Program-made: the position numbers and the translations under genes
DNA from: Anoplopoma fimbria
Taxonomy: Eukaryota > Chordata > Actinopteri > Perciformes > Anoplopomatidae
Assembly: GCF_027596085.1 (NCBI RefSeq)
Contig: NC_072464.1
Span: forward strand, 18,489,624-18,553,623
DNA: 64,000 nucleotides
Direction: 5' to 3'
Shown here: positions 28,401-43,400 of the stretch, one piece after another
Layout of the letters: each line of letters opens with the position of its first letter
How positions within the stretch are numbered: the first letter of the stretch is position 1
Notes under the pieces: generated by a model
Databases searched by the model: none
What the model saw: only the letters and a program-made list of their open reading frames with translations
What the model was told of the DNA's origin: nothing

Positions 28401-31400
28401 AGAAGACTGTGACCTGCTTCATAACCTTGTGCTAAATCTTTAGAAATACTTTTCAGAGTCGGTGTTATGGGTGGCCCTGGATGGAAGAGGTAAATACAAG
28501 TTGAGAATTATCTGAAATTCCTCGTTTGATTAATGCTTTGTACCAAAAGGGAGCCTTGCACAGTCATGTTTTATTTACAACAAGTTCGGTTTTCACTCTT
28601 TTGATGAATGCCTCCAATCACAAAGCTATTTAAAAACATTAAAAACATTAAAAAAAATAAGAATAATTCCACTCTGTTGGGTTGGACATCGAGCTGCCAT
28701 AGTCAGATCATGATGGTTGAGCCGACATTGTGTATAAACAGAGGATATAGACTCTCAAACTATGAACTGAGTGCACAGCAAGGGAAAGAGAAATTATGCA
28801 TCCAAAATGGCTTGTCTGGGGTTAATGAGAGTACTGCAATTAACCAAATGACCTGGTTGACATTATAATCACCATGCAGTGATAGACACTTTTTAATTTC
28901 AGTAACTGTTTATCTTTAATATTGTACTCCCTATATATAAAAAACTGATCTTGAAAAAGCAAACTATTGAAAGCAAATCACCACTTCTGTAGTCAGCCAA
29001 TACAGTAGCTGATCCAACATCCATCACTGCAGTCAGGGAAATTTAATGAACTAAATTGATCAAAGTTATAGCATCAGTATATTCTGCCAGTGCTGCTGCA
29101 TGCATCGTATTTTATGTAATATCATTTTGTAGACTGGCGACATTGTCAGGACTGATATTTGTATTCCTATCAGATACCATTCTTGTAACCAATTTTGAGG
29201 TACTGTATATATAGTACTTTTCAAATATCCTTACAGGATGCCTGAAAACTTTATTGACTTCAGTATGAAATGCGAGTCTACATTTGAATTGATTTGTTGG
29301 CATCTGCTTCTGCTGCCTGTAAAAACCTTAGGCGCTGTCGACAAGACACACTGTATCTTTATCAGACAAGTGTCTTCTATATTTCCCACAAAAGTGTTAG
29401 GTCTCACTGACAGCGCATGACTGGTTGGAATTTAACATTCATTAAAAATGAAGCACGAACATGCATAAATAATGAAGGTTTCAAGTAAACACTGAGCCTG
29501 GCAAAAAAATGGAATACCGGCATCCATAAATAATGACGGCTTCAAGTGAACAGAGAGCCCAATATGAGACACTGTGTGACAGCTACTAAACTACTGACAA
29601 ACAAAATCCAAATTAGCATCAATCTCTAAAGCGGCCACCACTGAGTTTCAGGTGTTCCAAAACCCACAGTAGTTCCACTGGAGCTAAGTGAGCTGCCAGA
29701 GCTGCAGAGTAGAGTGCCTATAGAGAAGTGATGCCTGAGGAAGCTCAGACAACAGTAAGGAAAAGAATATGTTTTTTTCTGCACAGCTTGATTATGATTG
29801 AATGAAGCCAAGCATGAACTTTAATTACTGCTTACACCCTCGCTGTTTGTGACTGCGTATTGAATCAGCTTAAGACACACAAAGAGAAACTGAGGCGATA
29901 CAGCACAGTGGCAAACATCTATCACTATGAAAGGATGCTTTAATACAAACAGTGATTAAAGGGGGATCTTAAAACCTTTACCCCCATCCTTTTAAAGTGT
30001 GCCGTTAATTCATCCAGTTCAACTTCACAGCTGAAAACATATTTTACAGCCATAAAGTGCTCGCTTCTGTTACATAAAAAAAAAAAAAGGTTAAATACAT
30101 CTTCAAAGAACTCCGAAAAGCTCAGACCATCATGGCGTGCCATGTATTTTTCTCATTTATGTCTTCTAAGATTAATCCAGGACACAGACTGCCACTTTTA
30201 TTAACTGGCAGTTTGTGTAATACCACTGAGACACAACTTAAGAAAAGTGAACTACTGCACAAAAACTATGCGGTTTACTCAGCGCCACCGCTCTTAGATG
30301 ATGCCATCAGTGAGGGCATGTCGAGTTCTTGGTCCAGAGAACACAGCATCAATAATTCAACTCCTAGAAGTCACTCAATTTAATGAAGTAATGCATGCAA
30401 AAGTGACTAAAAATATCCAAGGACTCACAAAAGATGATAAGCAGCTGAGAGTAGCATTCAATGTTTGGCAGGTTAGCACCATCAACATCTGTACAAATTC
30501 AATGGAAGTCCCATCCAAAAGTTTTTGAGATATTTGGTCTGGACTAAAGCCGTGGAATTACTGAAAAGACAAGCAATCAGCAGACTATCCCTAAAGCATT
30601 GCTGCTCGTTGGCTAAAACCAAAATCCTTTGCTTCTACTTCCTGTTTCAGGACCTCATGGTTTGCATTTACCATGACAGCTGCAACATTTATGTAAATTG
30701 CGAAGGAAATAACATGTGGTCCCATTATTCCTATCAGCTTAGTCTGCAACTGTTTTTTTGTTTTTTTTGGTGGTGTGCTTTTAAGTACATTATGTGGAAA
30801 TAAAGAAATTATTTCATTATAAATCACAAATTACATCAAATTATCCCATGTGAGTGCAGCTCAGCACATATTTTCTGTCCATCCATTAGAGGTGAAACAG
30901 TGAATGTTGACAAGTTTCTGGCAGAGTAGACTACATAAATTATGGAGTCGCATTTTAAGAGATTTCCAAGCGTAGAATGGAAAGCGAGTTTTGAAATTTC
31001 CCTGCCTGGTGATGTAATCATTGAGTCACCAGTGTGCATTGACAACCCTATCCCCCCTGAGAAAAAGACAGGACAGAAACGTTGTACTCACTGTGGCTTT
31101 AAATATACCCTGATTAGCCATTACAATTTCAACAACTAGTAAATGCCCTACATGGCCTTATTAGTATTCGATTCATTCGCAGAGCTTGCCTATTTTACAT
31201 CTTGAACAAACAGAGCGACACAAATAGCAAATCTGCGCAGAGTGAAACTTGAATGGCATGTGGTAAATAGCCAAGTGTGACTCACTGCATGATATTTCAT
31301 CAGACGTATCGCCACAGTCATCCTCCCGGTCGCAGCTCCAGGCTCGAGGTACACATCGTCCGTTCTGGCAGGAGAACTGGTCGGCCTGACAGGGCTGGGC

Positions 31401-34400
31401 TGAGAGGGAAGAAAAGAAGCCACATAATTCAATCACCAGTGCATAAGTCAATGCAGGATGTGCACAACAACCCCTAATGATCACTACATCACCAGGATGT
31501 CAATGTCCGCCCAGTGCAAACTTTTTATCACTCGATCACACAGTGGAGCGGGGAAGCTCTGAAAGCCATGGGAAATGTGCTGTTGCTTGACGGGCTGTCA
31601 GATACACGCTGCACGGCCATGGTGAGCATGCATGGACAGCAGATGAGGGATGTCTTACTGATGTGGGGTATGCATGTCAATCTGACAATGAGTGAACATT
31701 CATTATCCTCTGTCTAATGCTCATTGATTGATCCTCTAAGGATAAAAAAAAAAAAGCACCATTGAGGACATGGGAGAGATGTGATATACTGTAAGTGTCC
31801 CTGACATGCAGTTGCCTCTCGTAGGTGCTACAACTCTTTGATACTGGAGAGTGCTCTCACACATTGAGATTGATTGCACTGTACTGAAGCCACTCGAGAG
31901 CCTGGAGGCATGATGGTGATAACGGCCTTGACAACATCGGACCGCTATGGTCAAGACTTTGATGAATAAAACACAATTCTATCAAAAGATGTTGGAGAAA
32001 AATGTTTGCTTCCTTACTGTATAGCTGAAGAAGCTGTGTGAGCTTTAAATCTCAGTCTACATAAGCTTGATAGAAATGTAGCAGTGCAGTCAACCAGTTG
32101 CAAAAGTACATCAATCAACTGGGAAACAGTCGGTCCTGGTACTACAATATGTTGTTCTGATGTCACCATTTCAATAAATTACACGTCAGAGTTCATTCAT
32201 AGAATAAGTAATATCTGTTTTGAGGCTAATAGAAGTGTAAATAGATTGGAAATGATGACAGATCTTGTCAAAATGCTGGATTTTTTTTTTTATATGCATG
32301 TGATATGATCGTAAGATGATGAAAATGCAGCCAAAGCTACACTGACTCTGAGCCAAACATAAACGCGGTGCAGTACAGACCTGAGCATGTGGTGTTTGCT
32401 TCATCCTCGTTGTTACCACAGTCGTTCGTTCCATCGCAAAGCCATCGTTTGGGAATGCAGCGATTGTTGCTGCATTTGAACTGATCAACAGGGCAGGTGT
32501 GATTGTCTGCAAAGAGGTCAAGCATCAAAAGAAGTCAGTCAGTGACCTTGCAACTCTTACATTCAATTTAATAAATCAAAAGTCTCTCAATGCCTTAACT
32601 TGAGAAAAAAAATCACATTTTTGATTTCTATAGCCAGAGCCAAGGTAGCAGACAGGCTTTATTAATTCTCCAGCCTTGATCTATCTCAGTCCTATCGAGG
32701 AGAACACTTGAAATATACTTATTAAGAGTGTATTCACAACTTCTAAGTAGGATGTTATTCATACTACAGCTAACTAATCTTGCACTGATAGACCAGCAAT
32801 CCATGTTAAGAACCATAAAATAAATGTTTTTGACTCGCTCATGTTTCTCATTGGTGGTTTGTCCTTTAATTGAGAGTAATGGAGTCTCCATAACATTTTT
32901 ACTTGGGTCTTAAGTATATTTGTTATGCTGCTTTAGTTCCTTGATTTTAGGTTTATTTTAAGCCACTTTCACTGGAACTACCACAACCAAGTTCCTTATT
33001 TTCTTTTCAATAATGCATTTAACTTTAATTTCACAATTCAGCATTCAAATTAATTATGCCTCATCACCCATAAATCAAATTAAATGTGAGCCAATTTCTG
33101 TGTAGATATTGCGACACCACTGCGTGTACATGATAAATCACCTTTGATTTTGAGACAACCTGTTTTTTCGCAAATGCCAGATGCTGCAAGAGTGTGCTAC
33201 CCTGAGACCAGTGTTTCCCTCAAATGACTTTTCATCTTGTGTCTTGTCACAGGCAACATTTCCCCCCGTCTGAACTAAATTTTGATTTTGTCCCAGAATT
33301 TAAATAAGAGTGTGTGAGATGCTGATCAAAATGCCATGGAGCATTCGCGATTACTCATTCAAAACACCACATCCCTGTTACACAGCTGACGTCCACATTC
33401 ATCTTCAAGTATAAATTTGGCCTGATGAATTCTCAGGAAGACTTCATACCCACTCAAATAAACCAAGTTAGTAGATTGTAAAAGTACACTATATAATAAT
33501 ACAATATATGGGGCGGCTGTGGCACATGAGGTAGAGCGCTTGTCCCGTAACCACAAGGTTGGTGGTTCAAAACCCCTCTACCGGCAACATGCCGAGGTGT
33601 CCTTGAGCGAGACACCTAACCCCAAGTTGCTCCCCGGGCGCTTCATTGCAGCCCACTGCTCCTCCGGGATGGGTTAAATGCAGAGAAATAATTTCCCCAT
33701 TGTGGGACTAATAAAGGATTGATTATTATTATTACCCGGCGAGCAGACAATTGTTTTTTCAATTCTAATAATTCTGGTAGAGGATTGGATTATAGTATTT
33801 TGCTTCCAGGAAAAAAAAGAAAGAACCAATAACCAAGCATCTAACATGGTGTTTATCCGACTGATTTGTTAAAGAGCAAAACTGCTTCAGTAAGAGCAAA
33901 AGAGGAGACAGCAGAGTGGAGGAGGAACACTCCTCACCCTTACTTCCTTGACATTTAAGAACATAGAAGCTGACAGCAGGAGAGAATCAGCCTTAAAAAA
34001 AGCTTGTGCTTTTTCCTGCTTGGTGCATGGTTGTGCATGTAAGTATAGCAACATGTATCAGCAGTACAATGTAGATGTGTATTTGCATGTACTGTCTGCA
34101 GAAAAGACAGATTATAGCATCCTTACAGCAGCTGTGGCTCTCCTCATCACTTCCATCCAGACAGTCATCATCTCCATCACACTTCCACAAAGCTCGTATG
34201 CAGCGTTGATTGTGGCACTGGAACTCATCGCTTTTACATCTCTGTGGCTCCGAGCCACCGCTGGAGGATTCTGGGAGAAATAGTGGTGAGACAAAAATCA
34301 ACCAGAGACTTCCTTATGAAGTATGTGTTTAGGGGGTCATTATTGGCATCGCTATAATAGCACATAAAACATGTTGATAATGTCTCATGACCCCATGCGT

Positions 34401-37400
34401 AACTACTGGGAGTTGGCTCACATTTATGGAAACCCACTGGGATAATTCCCCAGCCGTATTTGTTCTTTTATTAGCTGATTTGCATGTGAAAAGATACGGG
34501 TATTATTTGATGTTTGTCCCCATAGGATGAAGCCGGGATTAAAGTATACTGGTACAGGATGATCTTAGGCCTCTCGCTCGGTCTGATTCATTATGTCCTC
34601 CTACCTGCACAGGTGACATTGTTCTCCTCCAGAAGCTGGTTGTCAGCGCAGGCACATACTCTGCCTCCTGGGATGGCAAGGCAGAGGGTACCGCAGCCCC
34701 CATAATTCACACTGCATGCGTTGTCACCTGGAGAAATAGATTCCAAATAAGGTGTCTTTCTCATTTAAAGCTCTATTTTCTAAAGCCCCTGCCTTAAGTG
34801 CCACAGCTTTCTGTTGTTGTTTTGTCTTCCTTCGCTTTTTTTTTTTACAGTCAATAGCAGAGGTTCAGGGGTCAATTTAAACCACATAAAATACATCACC
34901 TCATTGATACAACTCATCTCCTGTCTTTGAGAGACATGTACGGTGTATTCCACGTGATCTACAACCACAAGCCAAGTGAAATATTGGGAACACTGCGGGT
35001 GAGGGACATTTGACACTTTTATCTTTCTCCGAGGAATAACTTGTCTTTCTGGACAAAGAGGGAAAAGCTACTGTCACATATAAAGTTAAGGCGTAAGACA
35101 CCTTTGTCACTTTCATTTAACATGCAGCCAAAGGCAGTGCCTGAGCCAATGAGATAAAGCTTTTGGTTTTGTAAGAGCCAATCACTAATACTCAAAAGAC
35201 TGGACAGCAAATTAATCTATTCAGTGACATGAACAATGGAGAAATGTCCAGCAAAAAATCCACTGCATGGTGTGAACTAGGCTGTGCGCGCAGAAGCCAA
35301 CCATTCATCTGCATATATCCTTGATATTGTTCTTTCCTACTTTCAATTCAAGGCTTTAAAAGTTCTTGAATGAAAATAACTGTCTTGAGCCTCAGAGGGC
35401 TTTACAATCTGTACAATTAATCTGTAGAATGAAGCTAACTCATGTCATAAGTCTTGAAGCCACTTCACTGGTCTCTGTAAAAGTGTATATATCTTCACAT
35501 TTAGAGCAATGGCATCAACCTCCCATGAATGTGGAGTGGGTGTCTGAGAACTGATTTTACATGCCTGTTAGAGGATTGCAGAAGACATGCCTTCTGTGCC
35601 CGTATCCAACTCCTCCTCCAACTCTTTCTTTCAGCTTTCTAACAGCATGAATCCATCATCATTTGCTACAGAATTGAGCAGACTCTTTCAAGCCTTGGTC
35701 ATAGACAAGAGGCCCCAAGTGATTTTAAAGTCACTGTCACTGTTGATCAATGCACTGGTTTACACCATGAAAAAGGGTCAGTGGTTCGATACCCGGCATC
35801 GGCAGTCGATGTGTCCTTGGGCAAGACACTTAACCCCAAGTTGCTCCCGAAGGCTTGCCATCGGTGTGGACTGGATGAATGATATGTAATATATATACTA
35901 CTGATTGTAAGTCGCTTTGGATAAAAGCGTCTGCTAAATGACAGTAATGTAATGTAATGTAGACATACTTGTGAAATCTCAAGTGTGTATTTCACCTTAA
36001 GTGCTCTCCATTACTGGAATATGTGTAGGGTATACAGATGCTTGGACACACAGCACAGGGTGGTTCTATTTTCAGTGCGAAACGTTTCTCCGTCAGGGAA
36101 GCTGTGGTTCAGCAGGAGTAAATAAACGAAAAAGCAGCCAACCTTGCTGAATCTGTGCATCATAGACACGCAGGCCAAATAGTGGTGGTCTTTCGCTCCG
36201 CAGCAGAGTTACATCGCCTGTGGTCAAATCCAGCTGGAAGACGGAGGCATTCATGTACTCCGTCCAAAAGATGAAATTACGATAATGAGATATGCCGAAC
36301 GGATGGTTCAGCTCTTTTCCATTGTACACCACCTGGAACATGAAGCAAACATGCATTGTAATCAGGAGATTAGGAGGGATAGGGAAAGATCCTATCAGCA
36401 ACAAAAGAATCCATCATATCAAAGAAGGTTCTAGATGTTTGAATAAGGGCTTAGAAATTATTTTATCACAGTATACGATGAATGTGATTCAATTCCTTTG
36501 CCCCAAATGTATTCACACGCCGCTGTCTGCTTCTAATAATATTTGCTAGAATCTTGGCATTGATTAAATAGCATCAGCAAATAATTAATTAGCTTAATAT
36601 GCCTGTGCAACTACCGTCGAAGGGAGAAGTCAGGGATGCAGGGCTGTCTTTTTGGCAGTTGTGTTGGTGCTGCCAATTAATATACTGTATGTATATACAT
36701 TTTACAAATTCAATCTTTTAAACTGATTTCTGTGTTCTTTGACTGTTTAAGGGTGTAAAACTACTTCAATTTAAGGGGATGCAATACAATTAACAGTTTT
36801 TCAATTTGCATGTTTATTTGGTTTTGTTTATTCAGCTGGAATCTAGAATTCAACCCTCTGGCCTTCTATTAAAATCTCACAAGCAGCCTTATCCCTGAAG
36901 TCCACCAGAATCAAAGCCAATATGATTACTGCAAATGAGTTTCAGAATCATTAAACTACTCTGTGTGATCTTTACATATATTTACTCTCACCATTCTTCC
37001 GGTCCCATTGAGATGAATCTTCTCTATGTGATCGTAGTAGGCGTCACACCAGTACATGGTACCGGTGCTGTGGTCCAGAGTCAGACCATTGGGCCACAGC
37101 ATGTTGGAGGTGACGAAAATGTTGCGGTTGGATCCGTCCATCCAGGCTTTCTCTATCCGCCCGATGCTGTCATTGACCTCGTCCTCTTCCCAGTCCGTCC
37201 AGTACATCCAGCTATAACACATGCGGATACACACAATTATCGCACTCAATAAACGGACATAATAAAGCGATGATTTAGTTCAGGCAAGATCTATAAGTCT
37301 ATAAGTCATCCCCAGATCCAGCCGAACACTGATCACATTCTGCATTCAGTCTGCGGCAATTCATTTCAGCTGTCTCCTCATTCATCGCTGCCCTTCCTTC

Positions 37401-40400
37401 TTGACATGCTGATGTTGGATGGTTGTGCTTGTTGCTCCCTTCATCAGCTTCCTCCTGCTTTGATTTTCAATATCAATCAACGTCCACGTGACAGCTTGTT
37501 TCTGAAGGCTTCTCCCAAAATGATGTATTCCGTATCACAGTGAAATGTGCCTTGTGGGTGCTGTACACCCATGGGAAGGCATGGCGGTGCTCCCCAGTGA
37601 GTATTACACATGCTGCTTTGATTCACGCAGGGAACATTACAGAGAACACAGCCGGCACTGCCAAATACGACTTGATAACCATTAGTTCAGAAAACTAATA
37701 TCATGACAAGAGTGTTCCCACTGAAATGGAAATAAACTGGAATCCAGATTTCCCTCATGTAAAACCAAGTAATCAAACATCCCTGGCAGTCAAAAGAGAG
37801 TGCATCGTAGCTTAAGAAATTATTAGGGTTTATCGAGTTAAAGTGCTGCACCACTGCACATCAAGGCAAAGTTAGAAGTCTCATTCCCATTCCACCCCCA
37901 AAAGAAAAATAAGTTTTCAGTGTATCTTGTGTATGCCGAGACTGCAACTCTCAGTGGGACATGTGGTATTTGTAACGTGATTGGGTCAACGATTTAACAT
38001 GATCTGTTCTCTAGTAACCGTGCCCAGGGGATTTGCTCTGTTTGAGTGTTGCTGACTGAGCCATGTGGCCCTCTGTTTCTCATCAATGATAGAGGGCTGG
38101 CTAAGGGCAGATGAAACAGAATGGGATATGAAGGTAAATGAAGACTCTCTGTCATGAAGTCATCTTTACGATCTCGTGAATTATTCAGCAACGTTCCGCA
38201 GTCACAAGCACACACACACACACACACACACACACATGCCTATGTGCACAGAGACACGCATGGACACCATGTTGGATGGACTCATCGACCCACTATGTGC
38301 TTGCATTGTAATGAAAAGAAGAAAGTAAATACATTTTTCATTCTTTTGAATATAATAAATGTGACAACTGAATACTATTTATTACATATTTCCATGTGTG
38401 TAGAGCTGTAATAATTAGTCAATCAGCAAATCGATTATTTTTTAAAGATATTTTCAAGCAGAAATGGCAAAACCTTAAAGGTCATAGTTTCTCAAATGGG
38501 ATTTTTTTCTTTTTTTCTAACTCCTCTGTGACAGTAATCCGAATATATTTGGGTTAAGGAGTGTTACTTGGATGACAGAAGACATTTGAAGACGTTGACC
38601 TTGAATTGTGGGTACATTTGAATTTGCCGATATTTTGTAGGACAAACCATATTAAATTCCTCAATAATAAGAATCTGTAGATTAAACGATAAATTGAAGC
38701 CCTATTTTTTTATTAAATGCAACCTGCTATTCTATATCCTGTAGAGAGTGTGTACATGTATGATACATGTTATGTGAATACATGTATGACATTCCTAATG
38801 TAGCAAAGATAGAGAGGTATGACACTGTTAAGTTGACACTAGGAGTCCTTATCTTGTCAACACAGACTGGAGGCGGCAAACAGAGCAGAAAATAAGGTAG
38901 CGAGAATGCAGTGGAGAAATCAGTTGGAGAGGTGCATCCATTTTACCTGAAGAGACTCTTTCAGCAAAGCAGATAGAGATCAAAGGACTGTCGGGTTCAG
39001 GCTGAATGCTCAGTCAGAAGCCAAAACTAGCTTTTCTAATAATTTGTGCTGTCAGCGGGAGGGTCGGAGCAAAAGTTATTAATCCTTCTACAAAAAAAAA
39101 TCATCTAAAAATCACATAATATTCTCCACCCCGAACACTGCTGCTACGCCATATCTGTCAAGGTTGAAATTCTGACACAAGACCAGCATGCTATTTTCTC
39201 ATTAGTCTCACAAGTTTATGGCTGGGTTCTCACCACAGTTGTTTCTATTGGATTTCTCCTTTACACAAGATTAAGGTATAGATTTTAAGTTTTGAAATCA
39301 ATGTGTTTTATTTCCTTTGATAAACAGTCTGCACCACTGTGACATGTTTTCTGAGGTCTGAATCTGTGTGATTGTTAATGATAAAGGAAAATAGTAAACT
39401 TGATAGTAATTGGGAGACCTGCATAGTTAGGTATGGACAGATGTTAGAGAAAAGAGGAAGGGACACAAATCAAAACCAAGTATGAATAAGTTTGGGGTTT
39501 TGGTTTGGTGTATTTACCTACAGCAGTGTATGGCAAAATGTTTGGAACAACCCCCTCGAGGCTTGAAAACTAATCTCTGACTGCTATGGATTTGGTTTGT
39601 GTTAATACGATTTAAGCCTTAAAGTGTTAATCCTTAAGATCCTTAAGACGCTCAATGAATTTGAGCTTTGCAGCATCTCCTCAATATGTTAAATACCATC
39701 TCTGCTGTTGATGTCCTCCATATGTAAATGTGCAAAGAAATGGGGAAGGAGATGATCTATGAAGACTAAGGAGGAACAGCTATGAAGTTGGTTAATTGGT
39801 TAACGAGCTGGTAGCTGTGGTTTATGTTCAGGCAACAACATGAGCTGAAATTTCTTTCACCAAAAAAAACTGTACTCGTTAGAACAGCATGTGTTCTCTC
39901 AGTTTAACCATGCTGGTTTACTTCGCATGTTTTCTTTTGAAAGACACATGATGTGAACATCAGTCAGAGCAGATGACTGCTAAAACAGATGATCTCCAGG
40001 ATTAACATTTGAAGCAAAGTGATATTTATATCTACAAAAAGGCACAGTGGTCTTTGTATGGAGGAGCTCAAAGCAGATTTTTGTTTGCCACTTGAGACCC
40101 AGTGAAAAAAACTAATCGAAAACATAGGTAGGTAAAAAAGCTTAAGGAGCTAAAAAACAAACAAACACGAGAACTGCCCCGGCATAGTTGTGAATTCTAT
40201 TAAACTCGTGCCTATTACCATTTTTTTCTTAAAAAACACCTAGACAAACTTGCACACACCAGAACCAACAACATATCCAGAATCATCGCTAAATCACTTT
40301 CACACCCAACACCCTGAAAATTGTTTTACAGCTGGCTGCTGGCATAAGCAGTATCAACACATTCTCACCCCAAGGCATGGAATACTGCAGCTTGGTCAGT

Positions 40401-43400
40401 GCTCCTAGGCTTTAAACTAAGACACTTTCAGTGAGTTTTCCTTCCCAATAAACCTGCTCCCGGGATAGTTGGATGTGTGTATATCTGCCTTAAAAAAAAA
40501 CACAAATTATATTTTATTCAGGCTTTTTCAACTGAGTCCACATTTCCTTTCTTCAGATCCTTTTCTTTTTCTTTCTTTTTTTTTTAAATCAAGCAGTAGC
40601 TAGCTACTTGCATGAACCAACGCACCAGTAAGCCAGTTGTAGCAGCCCTGACGCACTGTTAAGCTGACGGCAAGAATGGATTTGGACTGAAGGGCGTGGC
40701 AGCAGCAGGACACTGTTGGAGAGCAGATGCAGGGCTCTGCACTGTTGGTGCACCCTCGGGCCTCGCTGCCCCAACTCTCTGGGCCGGAACCGTGGCAAGG
40801 CTAGCGGTGGGACCGTGCTGGTGCACTCTGTGCCCACAGGACTGGATCCCCCCCTCACCCCTCGTTGGTCTGACAGGCTTCTAGTGAAGCACTATGCACA
40901 CAAAAGGTTCATTCCCTTCCAGAGCCCGCAGTGATTGTTTTAAAGAATATTGTAAGATATTTTTTTTACTGCTTTATTTTTTGTTTAACACAAGAAAGTA
41001 GAGATAAGTAGCCAATTAGTGAAATATATCCTGACACCATGGGTTGCTTTCCCTCCTGTCCCCAGCCACCACTGACCTTTTTTACTAGCTACAGGCTATT
41101 GTATCTTTTAAGTGTCTCTTTCATACACCACAATTCACTGCAATTTTTTAGTTTTTTCCTGACCTGTTAAGAGGGTCGACCACGATGGCCCGGGGATGTG
41201 ACATATTCCCTTCCAACAGAGTCTTCCTGGTCTGGGAGGCTCTTTCCAGTCTGGCAACGCTGATTGTCTTCCTGTAGCCATCGTTGGTCCAATACAAGTT
41301 ATTCCCAATCCAGTCCACTGAGATTCCCTCAACATTGTCAAGTTCTACAACAGAATCAGCAGCAACAAATTCAACAGAATCAACAAATATGTTTTCCTAA
41401 TACTTCCTCTTCATGCAGTACTGTGATTTTGATTGGTTTGCCAAAAATATTTTAAAACATTTTTTGTCCTTTAAAGATGATGTACAATACATGAGTACTA
41501 CTATTTTCAGTACACGGAGTGGGTTTTGAGTACATTAGGAGTATGTGAAATGGCTCCAACCTTACATTAATGCCAGAAAAGAATTACTAATATAAAATAT
41601 TGCATAACGTCAGTTTAATTAATTCTAGAAAAATGCTGAAGTAAGTATAAAAAAGCAATTAAGACTCACCGTCTTTGAGTATCGTCTCTCTGCTGTTTCC
41701 GTCTATTTTTTGTCGCCCAATGAGGAAACTGGTGGTGTCAGCAAAGTAGATGTGACCTGTTTCTGCGTAGTAGTCAATTGCTCGAGGGTTGACCAGGTCC
41801 TCGATTGGCACGATGTGCTCATCGCTGGACTTGATATTCATATCCAGGCCGCGGATGACCCCGGGACGCCCCTTACCATAGAACAGGAAGAGATCGTTTT
41901 TGGGCTCTGCAAGGCAAGAAAGGACGGACCGATTTTTACTGTTATTGTCAATTAATTGGTCTAATTCATCAATGCTGATCCCAGCATTAAACCCTCTTAC
42001 CGGCCGCATTGTTCCTATATGTGAGCCAGAGCCAGGGCCATCCATTCCCATTAACGGAGCCAGTAATCAGTGCCAATGACTTTACTCCCCCTTCAATCAT
42101 GCTCCTGCTACAAAGCTGCCTTGACAGTAAGAACGGGAAAATGCTTGGGCAAACAGACAATGGCAATACTTACCTTGGCTGTGAACACAGCTTCTGATCT
42201 AAAATAACACAGTGTCTGTGTGGAAAGGCAAACAGAGAGGCCTAGAAAGCTGAGGCAGCTCCTCGGCGGCCCGACAGCCGCTCAGGGGGCTGTATGTTCT
42301 CCAACCCTTTGGGATCCTCCCGAAGAGGCAGGAGGAGAAATGAAGGAGGGCTTCCAGTGAGAGAAGCAGACCTCTCCTCGCTCTCAGCCCCTACCCAGGA
42401 GACTGGGATGCTGGGGGTGAGGACCACACATGCCTCACTTCAATTTATCATTTTGTGAGCGAGAGACCAACTACCCAGGAGACAATTAAGCATTGCAAGA
42501 GACCCAGATATCAAACCCCACGGTGACTGCTGTATGAAGAAGCACTACCATTTAGCACCGAATCTCATTATGCTTAGGGAGACGGAAAGCGCAAAGCAAG
42601 AGAAAGATAGCTGGTGTCATCAGAACATCTATGAGGGGGGAATAAATCAAATGTGTCACGGCAAGCCTCACAATGCTTCGTTACCCCGATCGAACAGTGG
42701 TGGGCCCTAAGATTGTGTCATCAATTTGATCTTCTGCTTTTATTGTCATCTTCACAATGTCCAGCAATTGATCAGACCAGCCAACAAATGCAGACAAACT
42801 TAAATCCTCATTATGGCAATAATCAATCAGGCTTGCGACAGGTCGATAGCGGAACGTCACCTTCAAATGAGTCTATGTCCACCAGCGGTCATTTTTTTCA
42901 CTGACAGTCTATGGCTGAGGCTTGTGTGGCCCTGGGCTCCAATATGAAACATGACCTTTATGGGCACATGTTCATTGTTCATTAAAAACAGGAAGCTTTG
43001 CCAACAAAGGATGTAGATTTTTTAAGAGATATGTACTAAAATAAAGAATGATGCACCTATTTAAATCCAAGGCAAAATATGTACTGACTTTTACAGGACT
43101 GTCCGTCAGAGCCCAGGCTGTAGCCGGTACGACAGCGGCAGGTTCTGGACTTGTAGCTGCCACTCAGAAGGCAGATATGGGAACATCCACCCGGTTTACC
43201 AATTGAAGCTACTTCACATGCGTGACTCCTGACTGTGGACATAATCAGAAAGAACAGAGAAACCATTACAAGACAATGAAACATCCTCTTTCTGTACTTA
43301 CACAGACTCTAGAGTTTAGAGTTACAAGATGAGGAAGATTCTGACACACACTTGCTGTCTATAAAAAGCGTCCTTTACCTTTTGGCTGAATGAGTTTGTG

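Larger units (their letters stand above)
27664..31285 (-). other. Intron w15-w16 (3.6 kb)
   Basis: Contains two copies of a dispersed teleost repeat (28190-28410 and 30450-30550) and a 61-bp imperfect tandem duplication (29463-29560). Other parts show only A/T runs. Confidence 0.6.
37212..41163 (-). other. Intron w9-w10 (4.0 kb)
   Basis: Contains a CA microsatellite (38209-38236), a teleost MITE-like repeat (38403-38703), and a GC-rich island (about 40610-40870). Homopolymer T-runs lie at 40570-40590. Nothing else recognisable. Confidence 0.6.

Noticed and set aside
33510..33600. Possible tRNA gene (A and B box)
   Set aside because: No proper cloverleaf acceptor stem, and the sequence continues into a SINE core and tail, so it is a SINE head.
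36935..37252. Plus-strand frame of 105 codons opposite exon w10, and similar antisense frames opposite w5, w20 and w22
   Set aside because: They overlap well-supported LRP1B exons on the other strand and have no similarity of their own.
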